NCBI RefSeq assembly: GCF_004803635.1
Contig: NZ_SSWX01000010.1
Coordinates: 96,935-147,826 of the forward strand
DNA from: Lampropedia aestuarii
GTDB taxonomy: Bacteria > Pseudomonadota > Gammaproteobacteria > Burkholderiales > Burkholderiaceae_C
Length of the DNA: 50,892 nucleotides
Direction: 5' to 3'
The notes under the pieces were generated by a model. It saw only the letters and a list, made by a program, of their open reading frames with translations, searched no databases and was not told the origin of the DNA. The position numbers and the translations under genes are program-made. Every line of letters starts with the position of its first letter. Position 1 is the first letter of the stretch. Below are positions 36,270-47,268 of the stretch, piece after piece.

Positions 36270-36686
36270 ATGACAGAAATGCATCCTTTTCACGGCGCCA
36301 AGATTGCGTTGTTCCTTGATCGCCAACTGCTGGTCTACCAGCGCGACAACAAGGCATCAATCCCTTTTCCTGGTCTATGGGATTTGCCCGGTGGGGGTCG
36401 AGAGGGCAATGAAACACCTATGGAGTGCGTGCTGCGCGAAGTTCGAGAAGAGTTTGGCATAGCCCTGCAGGCACACTGCGTGCGCTACACGCGTGCATAT
36501 TTCGCTGGGCGTCGTTCTGCCTCATATTTTATGGTCGGCTCGCTCACGCAGGGCCAGGCCGCGGATATTGTGTTTGGCGACGAAGGCCAGCAATGGGCTT
36601 GGATGTCGGTGCAGGCTTTTTTGTCGCACCCACAAGTAGTGCCTCATTTACAGGCAAGGCTGCAAGACTATCTGGCAAGTCAATAG
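36270..36686 (+). CDS. Nudix hydrolase
   Basis: This 138-residue protein has a complete Nudix box spanning about residues 43-65: GGGREGNETPMEC, then LREVREEFGI, with the metal-binding glutamates. It should cleave a nucleoside diphosphate linked to another group; the substrate is not evident. It begins with a GAAGAGG ribosome site and may be co-transcribed with the RluE-like gene. A bidirectional terminator follows. Confidence 0.9.
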   Translation: MTEMHPFHGAKIALFLDRQLLVYQRDNKASIPFPGLWDLPGGGREGNETPMECVLREVREEFGIALQAHCVRYTRAYFAGRRSASYFMVGSLTQGQAADIVFGDEGQQWAWMSVQAFLSHPQVVPHLQARLQDYLASQ

Positions 36687-36743
36687 CCAGCCAGCTGGCG
36701 TTGCATGGATGTGGTGCGTGTTTTGGCCAGCACCAATCCCAAT

Positions 36744-36777
36744 AAAAAAAGCCGCTTTCATGGAGAAAGCGGCTTTT
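36744..36777. terminator. Bidirectional terminator between the Nudix gene and yidC
   Basis: A 10-bp stem (AGCCGCTTTC / GAAAGCGGCT) is flanked by seven A on one side and TTTT on the other. The minus-strand reading ends in a T7 run and so terminates the rpmH-yidC operon; the plus-strand reading has a shorter T-run for the Nudix gene. Confidence 0.9.
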
Positions 36778-36805
36778 ATGTTTCAGGCAGTGAGCCGTTT
36801 GAAGT

Positions 36806-38509
36806 TTATTTAAACTTCGGCAGGTTGAACTGCGGTGGCACGCCCATGCGGGTGTTGATGACCCACTGCTGAGCAATCGACAAGATGTTATTGGTCAACC
36901 AGTACAGCACCAGGCCGGCCGGGAAGAAGAAGAACATCACGCTGAAGGCCACGGGCATGATCCACATCATTTTGGCTTGCAGTGGATCTGGTGGTTGTGG
37001 GTTCAAGGCCACTTGCAACAGCGACGACAGCATCATCAAGAGCGGCAAGACAAAGAATGGGTCTGGCACTGACAGGTCATGAATCCACAGGATCCAAGGC
37101 GCCTGGCGCATTTCGACGCTGGACAAGAGCACCCAGTACAGTGCAATAAAGAACGGCATTTGCACCAGAATCGGCAAGCAGCCACCCAGTGGGTTCACCT
37201 TCTCTTCGCGGTAGATGCGCATCATCTCTTGCTGCATCTGCTGCGGATTGTCCTTATAGCGCTCGCGCAATTGCATCACGCGGGGGTTAATCGCCTTCAT
37301 TTTGGCCATGCTGGAGTAGGCCTTGGCATTGAGCCAGTAGAACGCAATTTTCAGCAGCACCACCAGCGCCACAATCGACCAGCCCCAGTTGCCAATGAGT
37401 TCGTGGAGTTTGTCCAGCAACCAGTACAGTGGCTTGGCCAGTACTTTGACCATGCCGTAGTCTTTCACCAGCTCCAGACCGGGGGCAATCTTCTCCATCT
37501 CTTTTTCGATCTGAGGACCGGCAAAGAAGGTCGAGTCGATGGTTTTGCTGCCACCGGCTTCAATCGCGCCAAACGGGGCAATCGAGCCTACCGCATACAG
37601 ACCTGGGCCAGGTTGGCGGATGAAGTTCTCACGTGGAGTACCCTCTGGCAGGATCCAGGCCGAAGCGAAGTAGTGCTGCACCATCGCCACATAGCCTGTG
37701 TCGCTGTTCTTTTGGAAATTCAGCTTGCCGTTGTTGATGTCCTTGAAGGTCACCTTCTGGAACTTCTCTTGCTCGGTGTAGATTGCAGGACCCGTAAAGG
37801 TGCCAGCAAACATCACGCCACTGCTGATCTCGCCGCCATCGCGCACCAGTTGTTCATAGACCTGTGGTGCCACAGGCGAAGTGCCGTGGTTGATGACTTC
37901 ATGGCGCACTTTGATTTCATACAGGCCGCGCTCCAGCGTCCAGGTTTTGACCAACTGCACGCCATTTTGGATCGGTGACTCGAAGCGGATCGTCAGCGAG
38001 TTCTGGCCGTCTGCCAGCTCGCGCGGGCCGTCCGCCACAGTCATGATGGTTTTGTGGTTCGGATAATTGCCGCCAATCAAACCGGTTTGGGCCACGTACA
38101 CGCGGTTTTTGCTGTCTTCCAGCAAGACTTCTTTGCCAGTTTGCTGGTCGTTCTCGTATTGGAGCAGCTCAACGCGGTTCAAGGAGCCGCCTTCGGTGCT
38201 GAAGGTCAGCTTGTAGACATCGGAGCTGACCACCACGTTCTCAGCTGCTGCGGCTTGTGCAGCAGTTTGCGTCTCAGAAGGTACTTCAGCTGGATTGACC
38301 GCAGCCAGTGCAGTGCTGGCTGTAGGAATGTCTGGCGTGGCGTTGGCCGCGGGCAGGCTATCGGGCGGCGCCGACTGGGTCGCGGCCGTTTCTGTGGGCT
38401 GGGGGAAAAACAAGGCTTTGTTGCCATTGTGGACTTGCCAGCGGTCCCACAGCAAAATCAGGGAGAACGCGAAGATCACCCAGAGGATGGAGCGGCGAAT
38501 ATCGTTCAT
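36806..38509 (-). CDS. yidC: Membrane protein insertase YidC
   Basis: YidC inserts proteins into the inner membrane, alone or with SecYEG. The 567-residue protein has an N-terminal membrane segment (about 7-24), a large periplasmic domain after a Pro/Ala-rich stretch, and the conserved insertase core with further membrane segments near 365-385, 435-460, 480-500 and 520-545. Seen are MKAINPRVMQLRERYKDNPQ and LGGCLPILVQMPFFIALYWVL. The C-terminus is basic. Its ATG overlaps the yidD stop in an ATGA arrangement, showing translational coupling. Confidence 0.97.
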   Translation of the reverse strand: MNDIRRSILWVIFAFSLILLWDRWQVHNGNKALFFPQPTETAATQSAPPDSLPAANATPDIPTASTALAAVNPAEVPSETQTAAQAAAAENVVVSSDVYKLTFSTEGGSLNRVELLQYENDQQTGKEVLLEDSKNRVYVAQTGLIGGNYPNHKTIMTVADGPRELADGQNSLTIRFESPIQNGVQLVKTWTLERGLYEIKVRHEVINHGTSPVAPQVYEQLVRDGGEISSGVMFAGTFTGPAIYTEQEKFQKVTFKDINNGKLNFQKNSDTGYVAMVQHYFASAWILPEGTPRENFIRQPGPGLYAVGSIAPFGAIEAGGSKTIDSTFFAGPQIEKEMEKIAPGLELVKDYGMVKVLAKPLYWLLDKLHELIGNWGWSIVALVVLLKIAFYWLNAKAYSSMAKMKAINPRVMQLRERYKDNPQQMQQEMMRIYREEKVNPLGGCLPILVQMPFFIALYWVLLSSVEMRQAPWILWIHDLSVPDPFFVLPLLMMLSSLLQVALNPQPPDPLQAKMMWIMPVAFSVMFFFFPAGLVLYWLTNNILSIAQQWVINTRMGVPPQFNLPKFK

Positions 38510-38784
38510 GAAGACTTCTTGGAAGAAGAGGATGGGGAGGAAATTAAGCGTGAAAAAATGCCTGAGGACGGATCCTGTGGCACTGGATCATGCCCGCCCT
38601 TGCACCAGGGGTGACAACGCGCGAGACGGCATACCGTCAGCCATGAGCCTCTTGCCGCGCCGTGGCGCTGCAAGGCCTGGATCGCATAGCGCGAGCAAGT
38701 TGGCTCAAAACGACAAGCGCTGCCAAGCCAGGGGCTAAGCAGCAAACGGTAGAGTTTAACCAAACCCACTAGCAATTCACGCAT
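38506..38784 (-). CDS. yidD: Membrane protein insertion efficiency factor YidD
   Basis: YidD is a small amphipathic protein that aids YidC-dependent insertion. This 92-residue product shows the family motifs LLSPWLGSACRFEPTCSRYA and CRLARCHPWCKGGHDPVP with the conserved cysteines. The start at 38784 lies inside the last codons of rnpA (8-base overlap) with AGGA upstream. The stop overlaps the yidC start. The gene order rpmH-rnpA-yidD-yidC is conserved in bacteria. Confidence 0.95.
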   Translation of the reverse strand: MRELLVGLVKLYRLLLSPWLGSACRFEPTCSRYAIQALQRHGAARGSWLTVCRLARCHPWCKGGHDPVPQDPSSGIFSRLISSPSSSSKKSS

Positions 38785-39454
38785 CTTGTCCTGCTTCCTT
38801 GAGGGGTTTGAGGTCAGCAGTTGGCACCACTTCGACCGCTGCCTGCGCGCTCGCGCGCAAGCGGGCTTCTGAGTCGGCCTGTTCAGCGCGCGCAAAGAGA
38901 GTCAATAGCTGCTCGCGCACGGCGCTTTTGAGTCGCTTAGAAGCCGCACTTTTGAAGAGCGGCTTGGCCACGTTGGTTGCGCTGTGAGAGAGCGGTTTGC
39001 TGCTCTTATGGGATTTTTGGGCGCTGTTTTTCGTGCGCGCAGCCGATTTGCCTACGTTGGCTGTGTGAAAGCTAGAACGCAGGCGAACCAGGTACGCATG
39101 GGGTTGCTGCACAGCAGGCTGCGCACCCCCATTGGGTGTGTCCAAACAAGAAGGCGCACAAGCAGACGCGCGTTGGCTTAGTTCCAGCGCGATCGCATAG
39201 ACCTGGCGCCGCACCAAATTGCGTGTGACCGCATGTTTGGCCCAGCGCTTTGGCACAAGCGCGCCTACCCACCAAGGGGTATCGCTTGAATGGGCGTTCC
39301 CTGGTGGGTTGGCAAACAGCAAGCTGCCACCTTCTGCATCCAACAAGCTGTGCACCGGTGCACGGTGCAGCGCAAAATGGCTTGTCTTAGCAATCGGCAG
39401 GTGGGCCAGCATGCTTTGAAACTGCTTGCGGGTCTTGAGATGGCGAATACTCAT
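38777..39454 (-). CDS. rnpA: Ribonuclease P protein component, with a long basic insertion
   Basis: RnpA is the protein cofactor of RNase P, which matures tRNA 5' ends. The 225-residue product keeps the core, with an N-terminal RKQFQSML segment and the RNR-type motif VPKRWAKHAVTRNLVRRQVY (68-87). The usual C-terminal strand and helix are seen at HAYLVRLRSSF and KSAVREQLLTLFARA. Between these last two lies an insertion at about 131-175 rich in Lys, Ser and Ala, and a 30-residue tail follows the last helix. RnpA proteins are usually 110-160 residues, so this one is unusually long. Start 39454 (ATG) is preferred over a GTG at 39469. Confidence 0.92.
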   Translation of the reverse strand: MSIRHLKTRKQFQSMLAHLPIAKTSHFALHRAPVHSLLDAEGGSLLFANPPGNAHSSDTPWWVGALVPKRWAKHAVTRNLVRRQVYAIALELSQRASACAPSCLDTPNGGAQPAVQQPHAYLVRLRSSFHTANVGKSAARTKNSAQKSHKSSKPLSHSATNVAKPLFKSAASKRLKSAVREQLLTLFARAEQADSEARLRASAQAAVEVVPTADLKPLKEAGQDA

Positions 39455-39538
39455 GTTCCGCAGGCGCACGAATTCAACGGAACCTGTGACACTGCAATTG
39501 CAGCGCCCATGGCAGGTACATTGTCGTGCGCATCAATC

Positions 39539-39676
39539 TCAGGACAGGCCCAGACGCTTGCGGCCTTTAGCACGGCGTGCGTTGATCACAGCGCGACCGC
39601 CGCGGGTTTTCATGCGCACCAGGAAACCGTGAGTGCGGGCGCGACGAATTTTGGAAGGTTGGTATGTACGTTTCAT
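39539..39676 (-). CDS. rpmH: 50S ribosomal protein L34
   Basis: This short gene encodes the 45-residue L34: [16 protein letters not shown], then [19 protein letters not shown] and a C-terminal KGRKRLGLS. It is the first gene of the rpmH-rnpA-yidD-yidC operon, 84 bases before rnpA, and borders the presumed replication origin. L34 is normally 44-46 residues, so it is complete. Confidence 0.97.
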   Translation of the reverse strand: MKRTYQPSKIRRARTHGFLVRMKTRGGRAVINARRAKGRKRLGLS

Positions 39677-39777
39677 GATGATTTACCTCTGATCTGATGG
39701 AATGCGATGCTTTGGGCTCGAAAACCTCAGCCCACGAACTATAGCCCGCGAACTGATGCCCGCGTCACTTTGCACAA

Positions 39778-39802
39778 ATAAGGGCTTCTCAAAAGCCCTT
39801 AT
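39778..39802. other. Perfect hairpin upstream of rpmH
   Basis: ATAAGGGCTT and AAGCCCTTAT form a perfect 10-bp stem with loop CTCAA, about 100 bases upstream of rpmH. There is no T-run. It may be a structural element of the origin region or part of the rpmH leader. Confidence 0.45.
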
Positions 39803-40262
39803 CAACGACTGTTTTGACATGAAGCCACCCATTCCTCACCGTAGTGATTTCGGCAGTGCCATACTGGTTTCAGTGCAGGCTCTGGCAGCTGCAGACAAAC
39901 TTGCATGGCGAGCCGACTTCGCCCACTCAGCCCTGTGCGTGTTGCCGCGCGCAGGAAGCTGCTTGAATCGAAGTTGGCGGCGCCAAACGGCTGTCGCATC
40001 TGTTATCTACCTGCCTTTACCTGTGTTTAAAGGGTTAAAAAGCCTTGTAAGGCCCATTAAAACCCTCATTAAACCCTCTGCCTGTATGGTGCTGCCGCAT
40101 GAGTGTCTAAGCAACACATCCATGCAAGTAACCGGCTCAGTCAAAGCAAACCGTAGATTATCTCACGCCTTGGTCGACTCGCCAAGGAAAAACTGCGCAT
40201 CGATTGTATGGTCGATTTGCATAAGGCTGTGGATAACTCTTGGATAATCGATTGTAAGCGCC
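39803..40262. other. Putative chromosomal origin (oriC) region between rpmH and dnaA
   Basis: This gene-free segment separates leftward rpmH from rightward dnaA, a frequent place for oriC. It holds one perfect DnaA box (TTATCCACA on the minus strand, 40228-40236), a degenerate one (TTATCCAAG on the minus strand, 40240-40248), and a 10-base direct repeat ATCGATTGTA at 40199-40208 and 40247-40256. An AT-rich stretch at about 40020-40078 has repeated TTTAAAGGG/ATTAAAACC-type words that could unwind. Only one full consensus box is visible, fewer than usual, so the origin call stays tentative. Confidence 0.6.
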
Positions 40263-40268
40263 TATAAT
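40240..40268 (+). promoter_or_regulatory. dnaA promoter
   Basis: TTGGAT (40240) and a consensus TATAAT (40263) are separated by 17 bases. A perfect DnaA box (40228-40236) sits just upstream of the -35, a position suited to autoregulation by DnaA. The leader to the chosen dnaA start is about 170 bases. Confidence 0.65.
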
Positions 40269-40444
40269 CGAGCTCTTTTTCTCCTCGGTTTCACAGGCGG
40301 GGTGAGGTGCTAATCAGGGTGCCTATTTTGCTTTTAAGTGCTTGATTTATTGTGTGAAAGTAGATGTTTTCGGTGGGCTTTTTTGGGTGCAGAAAAGCCG
40401 CTTTGAAACAAGGCGCGGCGGGGCGTATTTGTGTGGCAAACGTA

Positions 40445-42067
40445 ATGGATCAAGAGTTTCAAAAAGGTCAGGCCAATACAGGCGGTGATGGTTTATGGCA
40501 GGAGTGTCTGGACCGGCTGGCTGGCGAGGTGCCGTCCCAGCAGTTCGGGGCGTGGTTAAAGCCTTTGCGTGCGCAGTATCTGCCTGCGACCGACACGATG
40601 CAATTGCTGGTGCCTAACCGCATTGCATTGGACTACGTGCGTGGCCGTTATTTGGAGCGCATTGTGGGTTTGCTCAACGAGCTCAGTGGCAGGGAGTTGC
40701 GGATTGAGCTGGGTGTAGCGGTGCGCACGGGCGTCGTCGCAGGCCGCACCATTCCTGCTCGTGTGCCGCGCAGTGCTGTGCCGGGCCGTGCGTCAGAGAC
40801 GGCTGGCGCCGCAGGCAAAGGCATGGAACTTGAGAGCCTGGTCAACCGTGTGCAGGCCGATTTGTTGGCCACGCTCGACCAGTCCCAGGCGCAAGGCCAG
40901 CCGCGTCGTGACGCGCGCGATGCAGACTACGATGCGGACCAAGATGGCGCAGGCACATACGCGCCCGCTGCGCAAGCCCAGGACAGCGATGCCTATGGCA
41001 ATGCTTCAGGGCGTGAGGCTGCTGAAGCTGGTGCTGCCAAGCCGCTGCCTACGCGTTTGAATCCGCAGCTCACATTTGATACCTTGATTGAAGGTTCGGC
41101 CAACCGCATGGCGCGCGCCGCGGCCTTGCATGTGGCGCACGCGCCCGGCCAGTTGTACAACCCCTTGTTCATCTACGGCGGGGTCGGCCTGGGTAAAACC
41201 CACTTGATGCACGCGGTGGGCAACCAAATGCTGCGCGACCAGCCGCAGGCCAAGGTGTTGTATATCCATGCCGAGCAATTCGTCACCGATGTGGTCAAGT
41301 CCTACCAGCGCAAAACCTTTGATGCACTCAAGCAGCGCTACCACTCGCTGGATTTGTTGCTGATCGATGACGTGCAGTTCATTGCGGGTAAAGAGCGCAC
41401 GCAAGAAGAGTTTTTCAATGCGTTTGAGGCCTTGCTGTCGAAAAAATCACACATTGTGATGACCAGCGACACCTACCCCAAAGGCCTGACCGATATCCAT
41501 GAACGCCTGGTCTCGCGCTTCGATGCCGGCTTGACCGTGGCCATTGAGCCGCCTGAGCTGGAAATGCGGGTGGCAATCTTGATCAACAAGGCCAAAGCCG
41601 AAGGCATTGCGCTGTCTGAGGATGTGGCGTTTTTTGTGGCCAAAAACGTACGCTCTAACGTGCGTGAGTTGGAAGGTGCGCTGCGCAAAGTGCTTGCCTA
41701 TGCGCGCTTTAACGGCAAGGAAATCTCGATTCCAGTGGCGCGTGAGGCGCTGCGCGACTTGCTGTCGATCCAGAATCGCCAAATCAGTGTGGAAAACATC
41801 CAGAAAACCGTTGCCGATTTCTACAAGATCAAAGTGGCTGACATGTACAGCAAAAAACGCCCGGCCAGCATTGCCCGTCCGCGCCAGATTGCGATGTACC
41901 TGTCCAAAGAGCTGACGCAAAAAAGCCTGCCAGAAATTGGAGAACTGTTTGGTGGACGTGACCACACGACGGTGCTGCATGCGGTGCGCAAAATCGCCCA
42001 GGAACGCCAGCAGCTGATTGAGCTCAACCAGCAGTTGCACGTACTTGAGCAAACCCTCAAACGTTGA
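40445..42067 (+). CDS. dnaA: Chromosomal replication initiator DnaA
   Basis: DnaA opens the origin and loads the replicative helicase. The 540-residue protein has domain I (about 10-90, [15 protein letters not shown]), a long variable domain II linker (about 95-205, rich in Ala, Asp and Gln), an AAA+ domain with Walker [10 protein letters not shown] (245-253) and Walker B LLLIDD (304-309), and a C-terminal DNA-binding domain with the [13 protein letters not shown] signature. The start at 40445 (MDQEFQKG) is preferred because domain I begins soon after; an ATG at 40364 would add 27 residues. It heads the dnaA-dnaN-gyrB series. Confidence 0.96.
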   Translation: MDQEFQKGQANTGGDGLWQECLDRLAGEVPSQQFGAWLKPLRAQYLPATDTMQLLVPNRIALDYVRGRYLERIVGLLNELSGRELRIELGVAVRTGVVAGRTIPARVPRSAVPGRASETAGAAGKGMELESLVNRVQADLLATLDQSQAQGQPRRDARDADYDADQDGAGTYAPAAQAQDSDAYGNASGREAAEAGAAKPLPTRLNPQLTFDTLIEGSANRMARAAALHVAHAPGQLYNPLFIYGGVGLGKTHLMHAVGNQMLRDQPQAKVLYIHAEQFVTDVVKSYQRKTFDALKQRYHSLDLLLIDDVQFIAGKERTQEEFFNAFEALLSKKSHIVMTSDTYPKGLTDIHERLVSRFDAGLTVAIEPPELEMRVAILINKAKAEGIALSEDVAFFVAKNVRSNVRELEGALRKVLAYARFNGKEISIPVAREALRDLLSIQNRQISVENIQKTVADFYKIKVADMYSKKRPASIARPRQIAMYLSKELTQKSLPEIGELFGGRDHTTVLHAVRKIAQERQQLIELNQQLHVLEQTLKR

Positions 42068-42152
42068 TGCTTGCGCGCGCTGCTGCATACTGCCAACTGC
42101 TCAGTGCACATTTGGCGCAAAATCAGCAACCAGTGCGCGTCTTCAACGTCAT

Positions 42153-42184
42153 AATGCTTTGATTGAAGAATCAGGCAAAGCATT
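42153..42184 (+). other. Inverted repeat between dnaA and dnaN
   Basis: AATGCTTTG and CAAAGCATT form a perfect 9-bp stem with a 14-base loop, followed by GTCGTTTTTAG. It may be a weak terminator or attenuator between dnaA and dnaN. The rest of the 308-base gap shows no gene or clear promoter. Confidence 0.4.
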
Positions 42185-42375
42185 GTCGTTTTTAGGGGAA
42201 AATAGCGTTTTGGTGTCGAGGCCGCGTATCAGCCATGGCAGAGGCCCTGGCTGCGCCAGGTCGGGGCGCAAAGCGTTGCTTTCGTCCCAGCGGCTGCGCG
42301 TGCCGGTTCCGAGTGCCGGTGTTTCGCGCCAGCATTCCCTTTAGGCCCAACCCCTTTCATTCATGGAGAGACAAG

Positions 42376-43512
42376 GTGATTGTTTTTAAAGCCCCCCAGG
42401 ACAAAGTGCTATCGGTGCTGCAATCGATAGCGGGCATTGTTGAGCGCCGCCATACATTGCCCATCCTGGCCAATGTGCTGCTGCGTAAAACAGGCAATAC
42501 CTTGCAATTGACCACCAGCGATCTGGAGGTGCAGATCCGCACTTCGGCCGACCTCGGTGGTGACTCAGCGGTGGATTTCTCCACCAGCATCGGTGCGCGC
42601 AAGTTGATCGAAATTCTTCGTACCTTCTCGGCCGATCAAACTGTCACGCTCGAAGCTTCGCAAGACCGCTTTGTCTTAAAAGGCGGCAAAAGCCGCTTTA
42701 CGCTGCAGTCCTTGCCGGCCAACGATTTTCCGCTGGTGCAAGAGTCGCCCAATTACGGCCCGGCATTCTCTGTGCCGCAAGCGGTGCTGAAGAACCTGCT
42801 CAGCCAAGTGTCGTTTGCGATGGCAGTGCAAGACATTCGCTACTACCTCAACGGCATTTTGTTTGTGGCCGAAGGCCGCACACTCAGCCTGGTGGCCACC
42901 GATGGCCACCGCCTGGCATTTGCCTCGGCCACCTTGGATGCCGATGTGCCCAAGCAAGAAGTCATTTTGCCGCGCAAGACCGTGATGGAATTGCAGCGCC
43001 TGCTGCGCGACGTCAAGCCTAGCGACGACAAGGAAGCCCCCGCGGCGATGATCCAGTTCCAGTTTGCCAACAACCAGGCCAAGCTGAGCTTTAATGGCCT
43101 GGAGTTTGTGACCAAACTGGTCGAAGGCAAATTCCCAGACTACAACCGGGTGATCCCAGTGGGCTACACGAATACGGTGACCCTGGGCCGCCAAGCCCTG
43201 CAGGCCAGCTTGCAGCGCATGACCATCATGACCACCGACAAGTTCAAAGGCGTGCGCCTGAACTTTGAGCCGGGCGTGCTGCGCATCAGCTCGGTGAATG
43301 CCGAGCAGGAAGAAGCGCAAGACGAGTTGGAAATCGACTACGGCGGCCAGCAAGTGGAGTCGGGCTTCAACGTCAGCTACCTGCTCGATGTGCTCTCGAA
43401 CATGCAGCAGGACATGGTCAACCTGTCGTTTGAGGACGGCAGCAGCTCGGCGCTGATCAGTATCCCAGGTGATGCCAACTTCAAATACGTGGTGATGCCG
43501 ATGCGGATTTAA
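42376..43512 (+). CDS. dnaN: DNA polymerase III beta subunit (sliding clamp)
   Basis: The beta clamp encircles DNA and tethers the polymerase. The 378-residue protein begins IVFKAPQDKVLSVLQSIAG after a GTG start with GGAGA seven bases upstream, matching the family N-terminus. An ATG at 42235 in the same frame would add 47 Arg/Pro-rich residues with no similarity. Clamp repeats are seen as RRHTLPILANVLL, DGHRLAFASATLD, GLEFVTKLVEGKFPDYNRVIP, and the terminal YVVMPMRI. It is downstream of dnaA. Confidence 0.96.
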   Translation: MIVFKAPQDKVLSVLQSIAGIVERRHTLPILANVLLRKTGNTLQLTTSDLEVQIRTSADLGGDSAVDFSTSIGARKLIEILRTFSADQTVTLEASQDRFVLKGGKSRFTLQSLPANDFPLVQESPNYGPAFSVPQAVLKNLLSQVSFAMAVQDIRYYLNGILFVAEGRTLSLVATDGHRLAFASATLDADVPKQEVILPRKTVMELQRLLRDVKPSDDKEAPAAMIQFQFANNQAKLSFNGLEFVTKLVEGKFPDYNRVIPVGYTNTVTLGRQALQASLQRMTIMTTDKFKGVRLNFEPGVLRISSVNAEQEEAQDELEIDYGGQQVESGFNVSYLLDVLSNMQQDMVNLSFEDGSSSALISIPGDANFKYVVMPMRI

Positions 43513-43524
43513 CACTGCCGCCCA

Positions 43525-43552
43525 GCAAGAGCTGCCACCTGGCGGCTCTTGC
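43525..43552 (+). terminator. Strong hairpin after dnaN
   Basis: GCAAGAGCTGCC-ACCT-GGCGGCTCTTGC forms a 12-bp stem (one T-G pair) 13 bases after the dnaN stop, followed by GCTTTGAG. The T-run is poor, so termination may be partial. The remaining 330 bases to gyrB contain a short GGGGGCA/TGCCCC hairpin near 43766 but no gene. Confidence 0.5.
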
Positions 43553-43762
43553 GCTTTGAGGTGTGCTTGTTTTTGGTGCGTTGGACCTCATGTATGAGAG
43601 ATTCTGATGGCCATGCAAGCCGAGCCAGAGCGTTCTAAAACAACGGCTTATGGCTTGGTTTCACACCAGCTTTGATAGAACCCTGAACCCGGCCGCAATG
43701 GCAGCAGTTGGCTGCCAAAGGCTTGGTTTGATCTCCCAGTGCAGCGGCTTGGGCATGCTTGA

Positions 43763-46465
<2,703 letters not shown>

Positions 46466-46483
46466 GGCTGTCGAATGCCACCA

Positions 46484-46539
46484 TTGGTGAAAACTTTGCC
46501 AAGTTGGTGAAAAAACTTTGACACGGTTAGTGAAAAAAG
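46484..46539 (+). repeat. Short direct repeats between gyrB and its terminator
   Basis: TTGGTGAAAACTTTG (46484), TTGGTGAAAAAACTTTG (46504) and a third partial copy TTAGTGAAAAAAG (46527) occur within 56 bases. They lie at the boundary of the accessory segment. Confidence 0.5.
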
Positions 46540-46565
46540 AGCCTGGAGTATCCAGGCTCTTTTTT
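46533..46565. terminator. Strong bidirectional terminator after gyrB
   Basis: AAAAAAGAGCCTGGA and TCCAGGCTCTTTTTT form a long perfect stem with a 3-base loop, A-run and T-run on both sides, 67 bases after the gyrB stop. It marks the end of the conserved origin block. Confidence 0.93.
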
Positions 46566-46968
46566 CATGCGCTTACAGGAATGTATAGGCTGCTTACAGC
46601 GGTGCCCTCGACACTCGAACACCTCAATAACCAGTCTCCGATGGGAGCACATGTAGATGCCATCGCCAAGATGTTCCGAAGGCAGTAGAGTCTTCTGCCT
46701 CAAACAGCTCTAACGTATGGGCCAGCTCTTGTCCAGAGCTGCAGTGGGCAAGATCAAATTTTGCAAACAAAAAGCATAAGAGATGAATGAAAATAGTTAC
46801 GAGAGCTCTATTGATGGAGGAGCAAGAGGCTGCAAGAAGAAACATCCAAATTAGCCGTTTCCCGGATCTCAAAAGCCTTCCGTTCTGCAGTCACCAACTC
46901 AAATGTAAGCTTCTGATAAAGGATAAATGTATGATACTCATATTCTGTAACAAAAAGTGGGATTCAGC
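46566..46968. other. Gene-free boundary region, possible gene remnants
   Basis: No complete credible gene is seen in these 400 bases. A 35-codon open reading frame at 46580-46687 (+), ending DAIAKMFRRQ, reads like the C-terminal end of a protein and could be a relic of a lost gene. An 82-codon minus-strand frame at 46624-46872 lacks a good start and any recognisable motif. Base composition shifts from GC-rich to AT-rich across this stretch, consistent with the edge of acquired DNA. A promoter for the next genes is probably here, but only a -10-like TATGAT (46930) was seen. Confidence 0.4.
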
Positions 46969-47268
46969 ATGGAAGGATTCTGGATTGGTGCTCTGAAGTA
47001 CTGCGGCAGCACTGCTTTAGCGGGATTTGTTGGCTACACGGTTTATCCGCAGATCATTGCCTCCTCCCACCTAAAAAATCTCACACACAGTGAGCTGTTT
47101 GCCCTCATGGGACTGATCGTGCTGGCGACATTTGGCCTATGTCTTGCCGTGATCAACACTAGTATCAAAAGAGGTTCCGGGAGCAAGAACAGCATAAAAA
47201 TCAAGGGCTCCACAATTCACGGGAACGTCCAAGCTGGTAACAACAATACATATCGCAACGATAAATGA
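46969..47268 (+). CDS. Two-TM membrane protein with a C-terminal GSxIHGN motif, putative effector of the ABC-3C operon
   Basis: The 99-residue product has two predicted membrane helices (about 12-30 and 43-63), a Lys/Ser-rich linker and a C-terminal motif GSTIHGNVQAGNNN (80-93). A near copy of the motif opens the next protein (GSHIHGNLNVGDEN, 8-21). Repeats of this kind form short beta-strand or beta-helix adaptors in several conflict systems. Its stop overlaps the next start by four bases (ATGA), so the two are translated together. I know no named family for it. The inference is a membrane-acting effector recruited through the shared motif. An alternative start is the GTG at 46957. Confidence 0.65.
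   Translation: MEGFWIGALKYCGSTALAGFVGYTVYPQIIASSHLKNLTHSELFALMGLIVLATFGLCLAVINTSIKRGSGSKNSIKIKGSTIHGNVQAGNNNTYRNDK

Noticed and set aside
42235-42375. N-terminal extension of dnaN from an ATG at 42235
   Set aside because: The extra 47 residues are Arg/Pro-rich and unlike any clamp; the GTG at 42376 has a good ribosome site and the family start.
46624-46872. An 82-codon minus-strand frame in the cassette boundary
   Set aside because: No ribosome site, no recognised motif and low-quality start; noted only in the boundary entry.
46787-46996. A 69-codon plus-strand frame before the two-TM gene
   Set aside because: Its translation is cysteine- and lysine-rich without a motif, and it overlaps the better-supported two-TM gene in another frame.
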